Position numbers and translations under genes: made by a program. A stretch of 64,000 bases of DNA from Mastigias papua (taxonomy: Eukaryota > Cnidaria > Scyphozoa > Rhizostomeae > Mastigiidae): contig OZ025269.1 in the NCBI GenBank assembly GCA_964019165.1, positions 3,268,084 through 3,332,083 on the forward strand, written 5' to 3'. Of the stretch, positions 1 to 16,783 are shown in pieces. The notes beneath the pieces are model-generated. The model worked only from the letters and a program-made list of their open reading frames with translations, did no database searches and was not told the DNA's origin. Numbering within the stretch: position 1 is the first letter of the stretch; each line of letters opens with the position of its first letter.

Positions 1-519
1 CTGAGCGAATTCGCGCAGTGTCTTGGCACTTCAAACAATAGCAAGGCAGTGAAGTGGGGAGCTTCCTGATATTGTGGAGTTAGTTTTGATATTTGAGTAT
101 GGTGGGAAAACCCCGAGCTTATATGGTGAGATGAGTTGCACAAACAATAGACGCTTTAGGGTACTTCCATCGCTCATTTTTGCCTTCAACCCGTAAACTA
201 CATTTTCTCGTAGTATTGCTACATCCTATTGTGTATTTCTTATGTATGGTTTGATTTGAAACATGAATCGTCAGGAAATAATTTTGAAGTGCAGAATTTC
301 ATGATTACTCGATAAGCAATTCGCTCAGAATATATTTTTCGTATCCAACATCTCTTTCGCTTAACATTTGTTCTACGAAAACGCCTTCGTAATAATCAAA
401 TAAGTAGCAATTGCCTTCTTGTGAGCGCCATGTTTTGTTTATTGTGTTATTATTACCGTCAAAATTTATCATTCGACGAGTCGCTGCTCTTATTCGCTGC
501 AATCGCCCATACCTGTCAA

Positions 520-1373
520 GCCGCGTTTACACTATGCGATTAATCTTAAAAGATTTGTCGCAGCGTTTTTCACGATTTATCTTACAAGATTAATCTTACA
601 AGTTTAGCTGTTTACACTGCAAAGACAAATGCCAGTATCACCTTTTCCGGGCAATGCTTGTCTCTGTCAACGCGTACTGTGTTCTGGCATAACTAGTGTT
701 GTTTTATGTTCAGCTTACAATATGTGTAGTTGAATGTTTTAGTTAAGTTCGGTTCTTGCCGTTACAATGTCAAGACACATCATCTGAGAGTTCTCTTCGT
801 GTTGTAACTACTTTAGGCCTTTGCCTATTGCCTAGGCTTGAAGGATAAGGGACCATACATTTATGACGTCTAAACAAATTTCACAATTATTAGCCCCCCT
901 TCCTCTTGTCAGAGATAGTATTTATTCTATACACTCCCTCCTTTACGGCGTCTAAACTGTTTTACCCCCCTTCCACACACATATATACACCCAAACACAA
1001 TCAAGACTACCAATAAAAACATTAAATCTGTCACAAACAAGATAATATAGTTAATAGGTAATTAATACCAATTACAGAGTACTCCCCTCCCCTCTCTAAA
1101 ACGTCTAAAAAAGTCTTAAGCTCATCGTACTCCCCCTCCCCCCTCTTCGCCGACGTCATATATGTATGACCACTTAGCATATCAGCATTCTGATTGGCTG
1201 AATTCCCTACGATTAATCTTAGAAGTTGAACATGTTCAACTTTTAAGATTTGTCGTAGGAGCCGCAAAGATTAATCGCTGAAGGAAAAAATCGTACGATT
1301 TTTCTGTTTACATTATTCGATTTGTCGTATAAGGCAAATCTTTCCAGATTAATCGCATAGTGTAAACGTGAGC
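520..1373. mobile_element. Non-autonomous TIR DNA element (MITE-like), about 850 bp
   Basis: The ends are inverted repeats. The left end reads GCCGCGTTTACACTATGCGA and continues with a GATTAATCT motif. The reverse complement of the right end reads GCTCACGTTTACACTATGCG followed by the same motif. The GATTAATCTT / GATTTGTCG subterminal motif recurs several times inside, and 1206-1260 is a near-palindrome centred on GAACATGTTC. There is no transposase ORF. I could not find a convincing target-site duplication, so the superfamily is left open. Confidence 0.7.
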
Positions 1374-1510
1374 AATTCTAGAATCGATGAATGCTCATGT
1401 CAGGCCCAGGTCATACGGTGTGAATTATACTTTTCTAAAAGGAAAAATGATTTGTGTCAAGCGCTGTATTTAACTTGTTGTATTTGACTGCCGTACACAG
1501 AGTACTTTGA

Positions 1511-1875
1511 GGCTATGTTCACACTGCTCCGTATTCATTTTTATCCGTTTTCATTTCGATCCGTTTTGCTTGGTCACATTGCCCCAGGTACATTTGAATA
1601 CGCTATGAAAACGATAAGTGTTCACATTGCTCCCCTCCAGGTACAGCGGAAAACGGCATGATATTGAGTCTTGTACTAGCGTTTTCAAAAGTATCCATTT
1701 TCGATGTTCACACTGCATTTTTTCGTTTTCAAAAGTCTCCGTTTTCGAAAGTATCCGTTTTCAAAGTGCGTTTTCAAAAGTCTCCGTTTTCATAGCGGAG
1801 CAATGTGAACGCAAGGCAAAAACGGATACTTTTGTATCCGTTTTCATATGAATACGGAGCAATGTGAACGGGGCC
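1511..1875. mobile_element. MITE with TGA target-site duplication
   Basis: The left end GGCTATGTTCACACTGCTCC is matched by the reverse complement of the right end, GGCCCCGTTCACATTGCTCC. The element is flanked on both sides by TGA (1508-1510 and 1876-1878). Inside are repeated blocks related to TCCGTTTTCA and TTTTCAAAAG. It is non-coding. The three-base duplication is what PIF/Harbinger-type elements leave, but the TIRs do not settle the family. Confidence 0.7.
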
Positions 1876-2261
1876 TGAGAACGTCATTTTGGACATTGGC
1901 AATATTCGTGAGAAAATAATTGAGTTAGCTCCTGGGAAGTATAAGAGTTTCTTATCTTTTACGATATGTGTGCCTTTCTAACGTTGTTGTGCTTGACAGA
2001 AAATGTTAACTAATATATCGTGGATTTTCTCTTGACGCCCACGTCTACTTACTTTTAGGTTTCAGATCGTCCGAACGTTCGAACGTTCGTAAATCGAGAG
2101 AATTCTTGGACTGTGAATTTTTGCTTTGATAGATTGTACATTTAAGACGGCATTTTTATCTTTGCATCCCCCCTTCTGACTTTACAACTGGGTTGTCATA
2201 CTTAATCTTTAATGCATTTCAAGCACGTAAGAACCAATTTGTGTTGTGGTCATTGACAAAC

Positions 2262-2416
2262 ATGGCAGGTGGTATTTTGAAACAAATGAGGCAATGCCCG
2301 CAAAATGAAGGAGTAATGAACGTTAGCACTAGGTCTTCAAGATCTCCTCCCAACAATATGCTCGGCAGCAGGCAGCTCTACTCAACCTGTCGGTATTGTG
2401 GTCACTTACGCTGTGC
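2262..2416 (+). CDS. Possible first coding exon (51 codons), gene unknown
   Basis: An open frame begins with ATG at 2262 (MAGGILKQMRQ...) and runs into a textbook donor, GC|gtaagt, at 2416/2417. The last residues (TCRYCGHLRC) hold closely spaced cysteines and a histidine that could bind zinc. No downstream partner exon was identified. It may be the first exon of a gene with a long intron, or a chance ORF. Confidence 0.25.
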
Positions 2417-3204
2417 GTAAGTATTGGACAGGGCTGTTTGGATAGTTCGTTGTTCACGTTTTATTTGGTATGGCAGGTCGGGTTTCTATGACGGCTTTCA
2501 AGTTGATCTCGACCTGCTGCATTTGTTGTGATGATTCTTAAAAGTCGTTTAGATAGTACGATAATGAAGAAAACTCGAAAACAGATTTGGCTTTGCAAAC
2601 TTCCTGTTTTATCAATATTGCATAAATTTTCAATTTACTGCAAACAGTTGCTCCCAAAGCTCCAAAAAACGTATAATGTTTGTAAGCAACTCTGAATAGC
2701 TCAGGTTAAAGGAGGACTTCTGATAGAAGAACTCAATTAGGTCAAGGGCATACAGAATTTTTTTATCAGCAAATACAAGTATTTGTAGAAGACATCCCCT
2801 TCTGTCTGATAACTTATCATTCTGAGAATGTAGGAGGAATCAGGGGCACACTGCAAGAAGAGCTCTGTAAAGGAGAACCAAACGTTATACGTTTGCTTGT
2901 GAGTTGTTTTAATAATACTGTAGGAATGTTTGGTAGGTAAACAAGTTATAAATGACAGACTAATGCACTGGGCAACTTGGGAAGGCTTGCTAACACAGAT
3001 CTTCCTTGCGCAGATGTGAGTTAATGTCTGCTAGAAGGTCATGACCCAAATGATCCATAAAACTTTCAGAAAATTTTCATCAGCTGCCTTCGAATGCCTT
3101 CGACTCGTAATTATAGAGTAAACTGGTTGTAAACTCGTAAGCATCTTTATATCGATACTTATATACATGAATATTTACAAATATATACATATATTGGAAG
3201 CGTG
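2417..3204. other. No gene seen
   Basis: This AT-rich stretch lies between the possible exon and the SINE. No supported exon, RNA gene or repeat boundary was found. Confidence 0.5.
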
Positions 3205-3472
<268 letters not shown>

Positions 3473-3488
3473 TAAATATATGATGTAC

Positions 3489-3524
<36 letters not shown>

Positions 3525-3613
3525 ATTTATATAAATATATGTATATATATATATATATAGATATGTATATATATGCAAATATATAACTATATACATATAT
3601 AACTATATACAAG

Positions 3614-3716
3614 TTCAAAAATATACTTTCTTGTATAGTAAACGTTTCGATTTATTATCTTCATCCATACGATAACAAATCGAAACGATTACTACACAAG
3701 AAGGTATATTTTTGAA
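3614..3716. repeat. Foldback element, diverged copy
   Basis: The left arm (TTCAAAAATATACTTTCTTG ... GTAAACGTTTCGATTTATTA) is answered by an imperfect inverted right arm ending TATATTTTTGAA. It is clearly related to the perfect palindrome at 29547-29672. As there, CTATGTTTTAT and TA repeats follow, and further on a GTTAGTGCAG segment occurs (3869 onwards; GTTAGTGCGG at 29690). Confidence 0.8.
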
Positions 3717-3723
3717 TTTCCCT

Positions 3724-5113
<1,390 letters not shown>

Positions 5114-6175
5114 CTAGACTGATGTATTGAAGAGACCGTCGTCGGGACGATTGTTGCGAAATGACTCTAATTCAATATTCGCCGTATTTCTTCTATTTGG
5201 AGACTCACTCACAACACAGCTTCGGAAAATTCTCCAAAACGTATCCTTGAAACCTCTACGAAATTCCCTATGTCGTAGCGCGTATATCAGTGGATTCATT
5301 GTTGAATTTGCGTAGGCGAAAATTAAAGCAAACACTTCAAACTCGACAGGCTCCTCCACCTTTGCAAATTCTAATATAACGAGTATGGCAGATGGTGACC
5401 AACATGTGATAAAAACAACACCCATTATTATCAGTGTTTGAACCATGCTTGATTCTCTTAAGGTGGCTCGTCGATTCGCTAATTCATTACGTGACAGTAC
5501 AACGCCCACCTTCATTCGGCCTAGGTGACTGCGTATTTTGAAGTAGAGTTTGGCATAGCAATAGCTCATGGCTGTTATCGGGATGACCATTCCGATGACA
5601 AAGATAAAAGCACTGTATATCCGTCCAGATATCGTCCATGCGAATGGGCCACATTGGTGACCGTGCTTACTGGTTGCATAGTAACTCCACCCGACAACAG
5701 GCCCAAGGGCGAAAACAAATGAAATAAACCAGATGCCGGCAAGCGCTCGCCTTGCAACCTTTTTGGTGAATCGAGACTGCATCTGGTAGCCGACCGTCAA
5801 GTATTTCTGTATGCTTAAGACCGTTAGCGTAAGCAACGAAGCTAACAGGAAGACTACCATACTGATTCCATTTATATCACAAAACCATTGCTGGTATACG
5901 AGGCCAGGTTTGTTTGTAGAAACGAGAGTGACAGGTATGCTGATAAATCCAACTCCAAGATCAGTAAATGCTAGGTTTATTAGAAACAATCCTGTTACTG
6001 TGTGCATTCGCTTGATTGTGATTAAACAGTACAAAACCAACGAATTTCCGCCTATAATGAGCACAGCTAGGAACGGAAACGCGATATTTTGCACATTGGA
6101 AAACCATTCTGGATCTTGATGGTGTGTTGCCAGGTTGATAGGATTCAAAGTACGCGGCATTTGTGTCAAATTCAT
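5114..6175 (-). CDS. Rhodopsin-class (class A) G protein-coupled receptor, intronless
   Basis: This is a 353-aa seven-transmembrane receptor encoded in one exon, probably at the cell surface; ligand unknown. Class A signatures appear in order: GN at residues 43-44 (TM1), N67-L-A-F-T-D72 (TM2), C99 before TM3 paired with C175 in the second extracellular loop, W149 (TM4), P199 (TM5), C258-W-S-P261 (TM6) and N294-P-L-I-Y298 (TM7). A short N-terminus has a possible N-glycosylation site at N2, and the tail is rich in Arg, Ser and Asn. The DRY motif at the end of TM3 is replaced by Q123-K124-Y125, so the acidic residue is missing. The start is the first ATG of the ORF. Single-exon class A receptors of this amine/melatonin-like style are common in cnidarians; I cannot assign a subfamily. 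Confidence 0.93.
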   Translation of the reverse strand: MNLTQMPRTLNPINLATHHQDPEWFSNVQNIAFPFLAVLIIGGNSLVLYCLITIKRMHTVTGLFLINLAFTDLGVGFISIPVTLVSTNKPGLVYQQWFCDINGISMVVFLLASLLTLTVLSIQKYLTVGYQMQSRFTKKVARRALAGIWFISFVFALGPVVGWSYYATSKHGHQCGPFAWTISGRIYSAFIFVIGMVIPITAMSYCYAKLYFKIRSHLGRMKVGVVLSRNELANRRATLRESSMVQTLIIMGVVFITCWSPSAILVILEFAKVEEPVEFEVFALIFAYANSTMNPLIYALRHREFRRGFKDTFWRIFRSCVVSESPNRRNTANIELESFRNNRPDDGLFNTSV

Positions 6176-9100
6176 TTTTGCTCTCTGCGTAAATTGCCGT
6201 CTTGAACCGCTTGCTTACGTGGAACTTTGTAGTGTGTCCAATAACTTACAAAGGAGAGTGCTGTACCTCTCTTCTTTCTCAACCTTTCGTTCTTAGAGGA
6301 TTCTACGCAAATGAGAATAAAGTACGGTCAGTCTATCGTTATATAATAGAATGTTTCCTGTACCATTATAATAGATATCTATATCACTTCTAATTCTTGG
6401 TTTACCTTCGCTCCTTTTTGCAATCCATTTCTCCAAGTCGGCTTCGTGCAAAGTCCATCTTCTCTTGCTCTAGAGCTAGGGTTGTGTAGTCTGGCGTGCT
6501 GGGGCTCCTACTGCTCATTATACTGTGAAGGTGGCAAGTATTGGAAAGTTTTTGTTTTGCTTTATCTACAGTGATCCTTTGTTTATAGTCTGATAATGGA
6601 AAGAAGATCCCATTACAGTCTTCTCTATTTCAATACGATGCGAAGAGTGGGCGCAATTTCGCTGTAGCACTTAGTATGTTGTGTCTGTTGCTACAGTTTG
6701 TTGTATATGTGAGAAGGAGAATACCACCTGTACTATCTTGCAAAAAGTTGAGCCTCTTATCAGATGATTGTATTGCAGATGTTATAGAAATAGCACTTCA
6801 AAACAATCATATATCGTGCAATCTGATTACTGCCTTATCATTCCAGCACCTCAAAGTCGCTAATATCTGATTGTGGCAATGTACGCGAAACAAGCCAGAC
6901 GTGATCCATCCTTTGTTCTTAATTGTGGTGAATGCATTAGCAGTGCAGTTTGTTCTTAGAATCGTAATCCCATTGATACCAACATATTCCCATGGATAGT
7001 CATCTCCCATTAGCTTTCGCTAGAATACCAGTGTTTCATTTCCATTATCTCAAATAATAGCTCAACTATAGCAACTGATGGACATGCGAGTGTGTATTGC
7101 AGTTGAGATTATCAACGTAGTTCAATCCTCCATTACCGACCGGTAACTCATTCTATTCCCTGAAACAGAATCATCAATATACCACATATATACATTTCAT
7201 ATCCCAATATATAATTGCAAGCTTTTGTCTCTACGTCCCTAAAAATTAATGGGACAAGCAGTCAGTCGCGGTCAGCAAGCCAGAAGTACTGCTAGTATCA
7301 AGATCAGTACCAGCATGTACTTTATGATGAATGCCAAAGTTGATTCAATATACTCAATGCATACACATATGTTATATTTGAGCTCATGAAGCCGTTACAC
7401 TTCGTTGGAGATTTTGTGATATTCATGACAATCATGCAACGTAGAAGCAGCTTTTATGTATACTTTGGTTCATGAAATTTCTCAAAATGAGCAAGGTCTT
7501 TCCAAGTTTTCCTGTATAAGTTGTAAGTGTACAGCAGCTAAAACCGTGATAGGACCACAAATGCCGTGCTCTGTTTCACTTTCTTTCAAGCTGACAGAAA
7601 TTTCCCAACAGAGCTATCATGTTAGAGACACGTTCCGTTTCAATATAGGTATACATACAGAAAGTCCATAGATTTAGTTTCAGAGAGCTTTCCTCGCGTA
7701 ATCCAGGTTCCAGTGTTATGGTAAAAATTTCCAGCCGACCAGAAATCGCTGCTGTTTTAATCCGGTTGACTTTGTAACTCTTGAAGTAATCTGTTGCTCT
7801 CTACTCAATTTCAAGGATTCATGTGACTACTTAACATGCCAGTTCAACGAGAAGGTGAAGTATAGGCCTCATATATCCTTTGTCTGGCTGACGCAGTCCA
7901 TCAAACTGCTGACCGAGAATGGTGGCGTGCTCTTGTAATGGCCAAAGCAATACACTGAGCGCCAACTGACTTAAAGAACAAGAATAGACCTTTGAATATT
8001 GTCGGTCGAATATTGTCGCAGAATTGATGCTGCAGTCCTTGGAGTTGAGTATCAATCTCGACTTTGGTATTATATCCTTGATATTGAACTAAAGAGTTTG
8101 GCTGAATTTATGTAGCACCCTCTTTACTATTGCCAAGATGATAAGAACAATAATATGAAAGTTAAACAACTTCAATATCGCTTTGATTACTTTAGGTAGG
8201 AAAGACTTCTACCATCTTCTATTTTGCCGTAAGAGACATGCTGCAATGTGTAGTGTTTTTCTCTAAATTCTCTCCGGAAAACTGTTTGATGTATGTAAAT
8301 ACGTGCCTTGCAGTGACAATAAATCTCTCTAGCAGTGATGATCATGCAGCTTCCAACAATATGTCCGAGGGAAAACAAAATTCTTCATCAAACTCAACAA
8401 ATTATCATCTGCTGGTAAGGCATTGAGTTTTCTCAAACTCTCTGCATCCTAAGCCACGGCTGTTTTTCAATAAGGCATAGCTTACTAAGACTATCTTCTC
8501 AACTTTTTAATCGATGCAAAATTGAAGCGACGAGAATTTAAACGCTTTCGCAAAGTTTAACACGGGAAAATAACAACTGCTCTTCATCAACGAGCTCATC
8601 AGTGCCTTTGACAATAGCAATAAGTTAATTGTTTTGTTCACTTGTTCATCTGCAAGGCATATGCCCGGATTTTTGATGATCATTTCAAACGGAATGATTC
8701 TCTGAATTAATGAAATGACGCTGAGTGATAGAGAAAAACAATCGAATACTCTATACCTTTCCTTACCGTAATCAAGTCTAAAGTTATATGTCAGTTCATT
8801 TCATTGCCTTCGTTCGTGCGTTTTCCATAGGCTGTACGAGATCTTAAGCGCCGATAGAATTAAAACCGCCCTGTATCAGTAACTAGTTCGTTATTTGATG
8901 CTAAACGCAAATAAAAACTCCAATGTCTCGTTCTATGCAATTAGTCGAATTCCCTGACCTGAAACCCTATAGTGAATGAAAACACCGACCATCTTTGTGA
9001 CGTTGGATAGGAAAAAGTCGTCAAGTAATTGATCGTCCTTGTACTTTTGAGAGATAATCTAGTGTATTTAAGCCTGAATTGTGTAAAATAGCAAGGCTAA

Positions 9101-9295
9101 TAGTTTGACCGATGATACAGGCTGGCCAAATTCTTCCGTTATATTGTCAGCATCGTCACCCGTGTGTAAGAGAATTGTCTGGGTACCGCTGTTTGGTGAG
9201 CCCAAACAAATCACCAATAAAACAGCAGATTATTTTTTTATGAGTTTACCATAGTTTGGTGATTTTTCGCATATTCTTCCAGGCAGTATTGTACT
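6176..9295. other. Intergenic, no gene supported
   Basis: About 3.1 kb upstream of the GPCR contains only short unsupported ORFs. I looked here for the missing 5' exons of the HHIP-like gene (for example the GNYGW region) and did not find them. Confidence 0.45.
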
Positions 9296-9562
9296 ATGTT
9301 GTCGGCAGACAAAACAGGTGACTCTAAACACTTAGGTGTCAAATCAACTCTCTCAGATATATTTACGCTGGTATTTGTACGAAATTCGAGGCAGAACCTA
9401 ATAGATGACAAAAAACTATTTGATGTTGACAGTCATATAAAGTATCAAATGCAATATCTGGTAGACGCTTATAAGAAGCAAACAAATCGTGCCCAACCTC
9501 AACTCAGTCGTAATGAAAGCAAGCAGCTATTGCGAGATACTTTGAACCGTTTCCAATCTTGA
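9296..9562 (+). CDS. Orphan 88-aa ORF, possible terminal exon
   Basis: The ORF starts at ATG 9296, shortly after a good acceptor-like stretch (ATATTCTTCCAG). It encodes a hydrophilic, partly helical protein (LFDVDSHIKYQMQYLVDAYK ...) and ends in TGA at 9560-9562. I do not recognise the family. It could be the last exon of a plus-strand gene or a conserved fragment. It does not match the HHIP-like gene downstream. Confidence 0.3.
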   Translation: MLSADKTGDSKHLGVKSTLSDIFTLVFVRNSRQNLIDDKKLFDVDSHIKYQMQYLVDAYKKQTNRAQPQLSRNESKQLLRDTLNRFQS

Positions 9563-9639
9563 CTACTCATAAGAATTTCATAACCCTAGTGCTGAGACTA
9601 GAATTACGCCAAAAAATCCAGCCGTATTTCCTGGAAATA

Positions 9640-10120
9640 GCTCCCCCCCCTCTCGAAAGAGCGCCTCCATACGAGATAGTTTGTTAAATGGGCACCCTAC
9701 TCCAATGAACACCTCCTGCTTTTCTGCAATGAGCTTGCATCATATCTATTGCTACACTGTGGTGTACATCCGGGGGGGCAATAATATCAAACTTACAAAG
9801 TTCCATGGCTATAGCTCACAGACAGATCTATTCAATATCTTTCCCATTATACTTTCGCGCCCTCCGATACTATTGCTACACAATAGCTCATCCTGCTGCT
9901 TCTTTATGAAGTAATGTCCTGTGCTTGGCATATTCGATGAAAAGTCGCTATTGCAAGTTGCTATGGTCATAGTCATACAGTGTAAAGTACTTTAGTTTAC
10001 CGTCATGCAGAGTGAAGTCCTTGAATGTTGTCACTATAGAGTTTTTTATTTGCTGGTTTTTAAATGAGCGCCCTTTCTCGAAGGCTGATTTTTAAATGAG
10101 CGCCCGGGGCACTCTTTAGA
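9640..10120. repeat. Low-copy repeat-like segment with ATGAGCGCCC direct repeat
   Basis: C-rich and G-rich runs occur here, and TTTTTAAATGAGCGCCC occurs twice in tandem (about 10057-10106). A related GAGCGCC-type string occurs near 9660. It may be the remnant of a mobile element; boundaries are not resolved. Confidence 0.3.
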
Positions 10121-10360
10121 TAAAATACGGTACGACTTTATCTATGAAATCTTAAAGGAATTATTGCAAGTATATTTTGGCAAACTGAAAGTTTTTTTCG
10201 TATGCTAATGGTAATGCATGTTAAAGAATATTCCCGATTTTTTCGGGCAATATTGTAGTCCAGTATTACCAATTGAATATACACCTGATACTATTAGGTG
10301 AGTATATGGAATCACAGTATTTCCTCTAAGTTTCTTTTTTTTTTCTCTATTGTGCTTTTA

Positions 10361-10766
10361 GGCCTGGGACAAACGTCGCAGTTTAGTCGCGCCGATTTAA
10401 GCAGATCTGGATACGATATTAGAGCGACGCTGGAGTGGCATTGGGTCATACGTCGCATCCAATGCGAGGTTGCACCATTTTAGCAATACTATTGGTGCGA
10501 ACTGCATCTTGAATGGAAATATGGATGCTCACCAAGATGGAATAAATGTGAACAATTTATGCATTTGATTTGGCACATGCCGAATTCGACGTTTGACTCT
10601 AAGTCGTTCTTGCGTCGCATTATGCGACTGAACCAGTCGAATCTAATAATTTAAGTCGACCCAAATTGAAACTGTCGTACTCAATTGAATCAAACGTCAC
10701 AGTTTAGTCGCGCCAAATACACCTATTTAATTCACCAGGACCTAAATGCAACGTTTGACCCAGGCC
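10361..10766. mobile_element. PIF/Harbinger-like MITE
   Basis: The left end GGCCTGGGACAAACGTCGCA and the reverse complement of the right end, GGCCTGGGTCAAACGTTGCA, match at all but two of 20 positions. TTA flanks both sides (10358-10360 and 10767-10769), the 3-bp TWA duplication typical of PIF/Harbinger. A CAGTTTAGTCGCGCC block occurs near the left end and again near 10695. It is 406 bp and non-coding, and sits just upstream of the first recognised HHIP-like exon. Confidence 0.8.
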
Positions 10767-10770
10767 TTAG

Positions 10771-14913
<4,143 letters not shown>

Positions 14914-14996
14914 AGATACAATTTCGTCCTTTGTCCTGGCTGTATTACTATTGGTTGCTTAAACTGTATTTCTAGATATAGGGTATTAGTAGGACT

Positions 14997-15002
14997 AATA
15001 AA
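14997..15002 (+). terminator. Poly(A) signal for HHIP-like gene
   Basis: AATAAA lies 84 bases after the stop codon of the HHIP-like terminal exon. Confidence 0.6.
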
Positions 15003-16783
15003 TCAAAGATTGCTTGCTTAACTCTGGAAATACATTGTTTTTTCAAATTTCAAAGATATATAGGTTGTGTTTCTCCATGTATCTTAGCAGTATGCTGTTA
15101 GACCTCTCTCACAGTTGGTTTATTTTCTCTCAATTAACTTGAGAACTGTACTCAGTGGTTCAATGCTGTACCCTCAACGAAACTAGAGAGAGACCTAATG
15201 ATATTTGCAAGCTGGTGTGTGAAAGAATAATTTTTACCATTGGATTCTTATCTTGGTAGACTTGCATTTGAGTTTGGTTTCCATATCATCGTAAGCGATG
15301 AGAATGTGATCAGCTATGCAACTGGCATTGCTTAGGCCTGGTTTGTATATATGTCATAATTCTCGTAAGAAATATGGCAGACGACGGCTATCCTGGTTGC
15401 AACGCCTGCTAAATGTGAACATGGTTGCATCAACCTTCCCCGACATCGCCGACTTTCCCGTCAAATATAAATGAGGTGTGTTTGATAAACGAATGTTCCC
15501 AACACTGTTATGAAGAGCCACGAAAAGGACCTCATTGTTACCAACGTCCTTTGACACGGCACACGAAGAAGATGTTCCCAACATCCCAGATTCTTATATG
15601 AAAATGACAAGTGTGACCTTGAGTTTGTAGATAACTAGGATGTCCCAGCGTTCTATGACGAATGCGAACACAATGATGGCAAAGAAGGAAGGAGTTTTTT
15701 GTACAGTTGGTTCTATCATGGAAATTTTTATATTTCAGACTTAGCATTTTCATTTTCTTTTAATGGGAGGGCCAATTGAAAGTCAACACTCACGTTTAGG
15801 GGCCACTCTCCACTTTAAAACACAACAAATAAATAATAAAGGAAGGATAGCCGCCGACTGCACTGATTCTAAAGAGAATTAGGACAAATGTAAACAAGGC
15901 TTTACTATGATGTGCGAACGGTTGTTTGGTGATGTCACGGTCGGTATTGGAAAGGCTGAAATAAGTTGAACTTTTGAGAATGTCCGCGATTCATCACTGA
16001 TGTGTCCCCGATCACAGGGGAGCTTCCCATGGGAAGTAGGCTTCAGTGCAAAATATCTGTTGTTTTCCAAATTCGACAAATAGGAGAAATGATATCTCAT
16101 GAAAATGGAGGGCTTGAGTGCCCCTACAAGAAGTAGAAGGTTGGGACCCTCTTCTAAGCCATTGCACTGGCTTAGAAGAGCATATTGCTGACAACAAAGA
16201 TAGTGCACATAGAAGTCGAGCAACTGCTATGATAGGCTGTGAACAAGCTGTCTGGATGTAATGATCATGAGGTTCCCGACGGTTCCTTTCCGTCTAAGAA
16301 GTATAACCTTTCATGAAGGGCTTGTATTCGACAAAGTGAATAGAAAGCAGACGATTTTAATTAAGGTTGCAAGCAGAATAGACCCAGCGAGAGCCTGTAG
16401 AGGTTAATATGTCGCAAGTAGTATTTATGCAATATGACCAAAGAATCATTCTATATACAAGCTAACAGCCTGCATATATAAATTTAACACGGTTCAGTAG
16501 TCAAGCCGCGGGTGGATATTGATGTCTTTATGAGCAGCCAATGAAACTCAATTGCGGTTGTAATCATATCTAAGCGTAAACAAGTTCCTTGCTCCCGGAA
16601 AATTAACTATAATAGGGTGCATAGACTAGAATCGCAAGGGGGTAAGATGATTGTGAAACAATTACAGGACGCATGTTCAACAGCAGTCTTTAGCACTAGA
16701 AAATCGGTAACATGGAGAATTTGAAGACATCTCATTAGATCAGCCTTTTTAACTTGCAGGAAAAATTTTGAAGGAGTTTTTAA
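15003..16783. other. Intergenic; small hairpin and candidate TATA box
   Basis: No exon is supported. A perfect 13-bp inverted repeat with a 6-base loop occurs at 16149-16180 (CTCTTCTAAGCCA / TGGCTTAGAAGAG). TATATAAA at 16476-16483, about 300 bases before the NXPE-A ATG, is a possible core promoter, but such strings are frequent in this DNA. Confidence 0.35.

Noticed and set aside
15334..15350. Second Harbinger-like MITE starting TTAGGCCTGG
   Set aside because: No inverted partner end could be found within the next kilobase.
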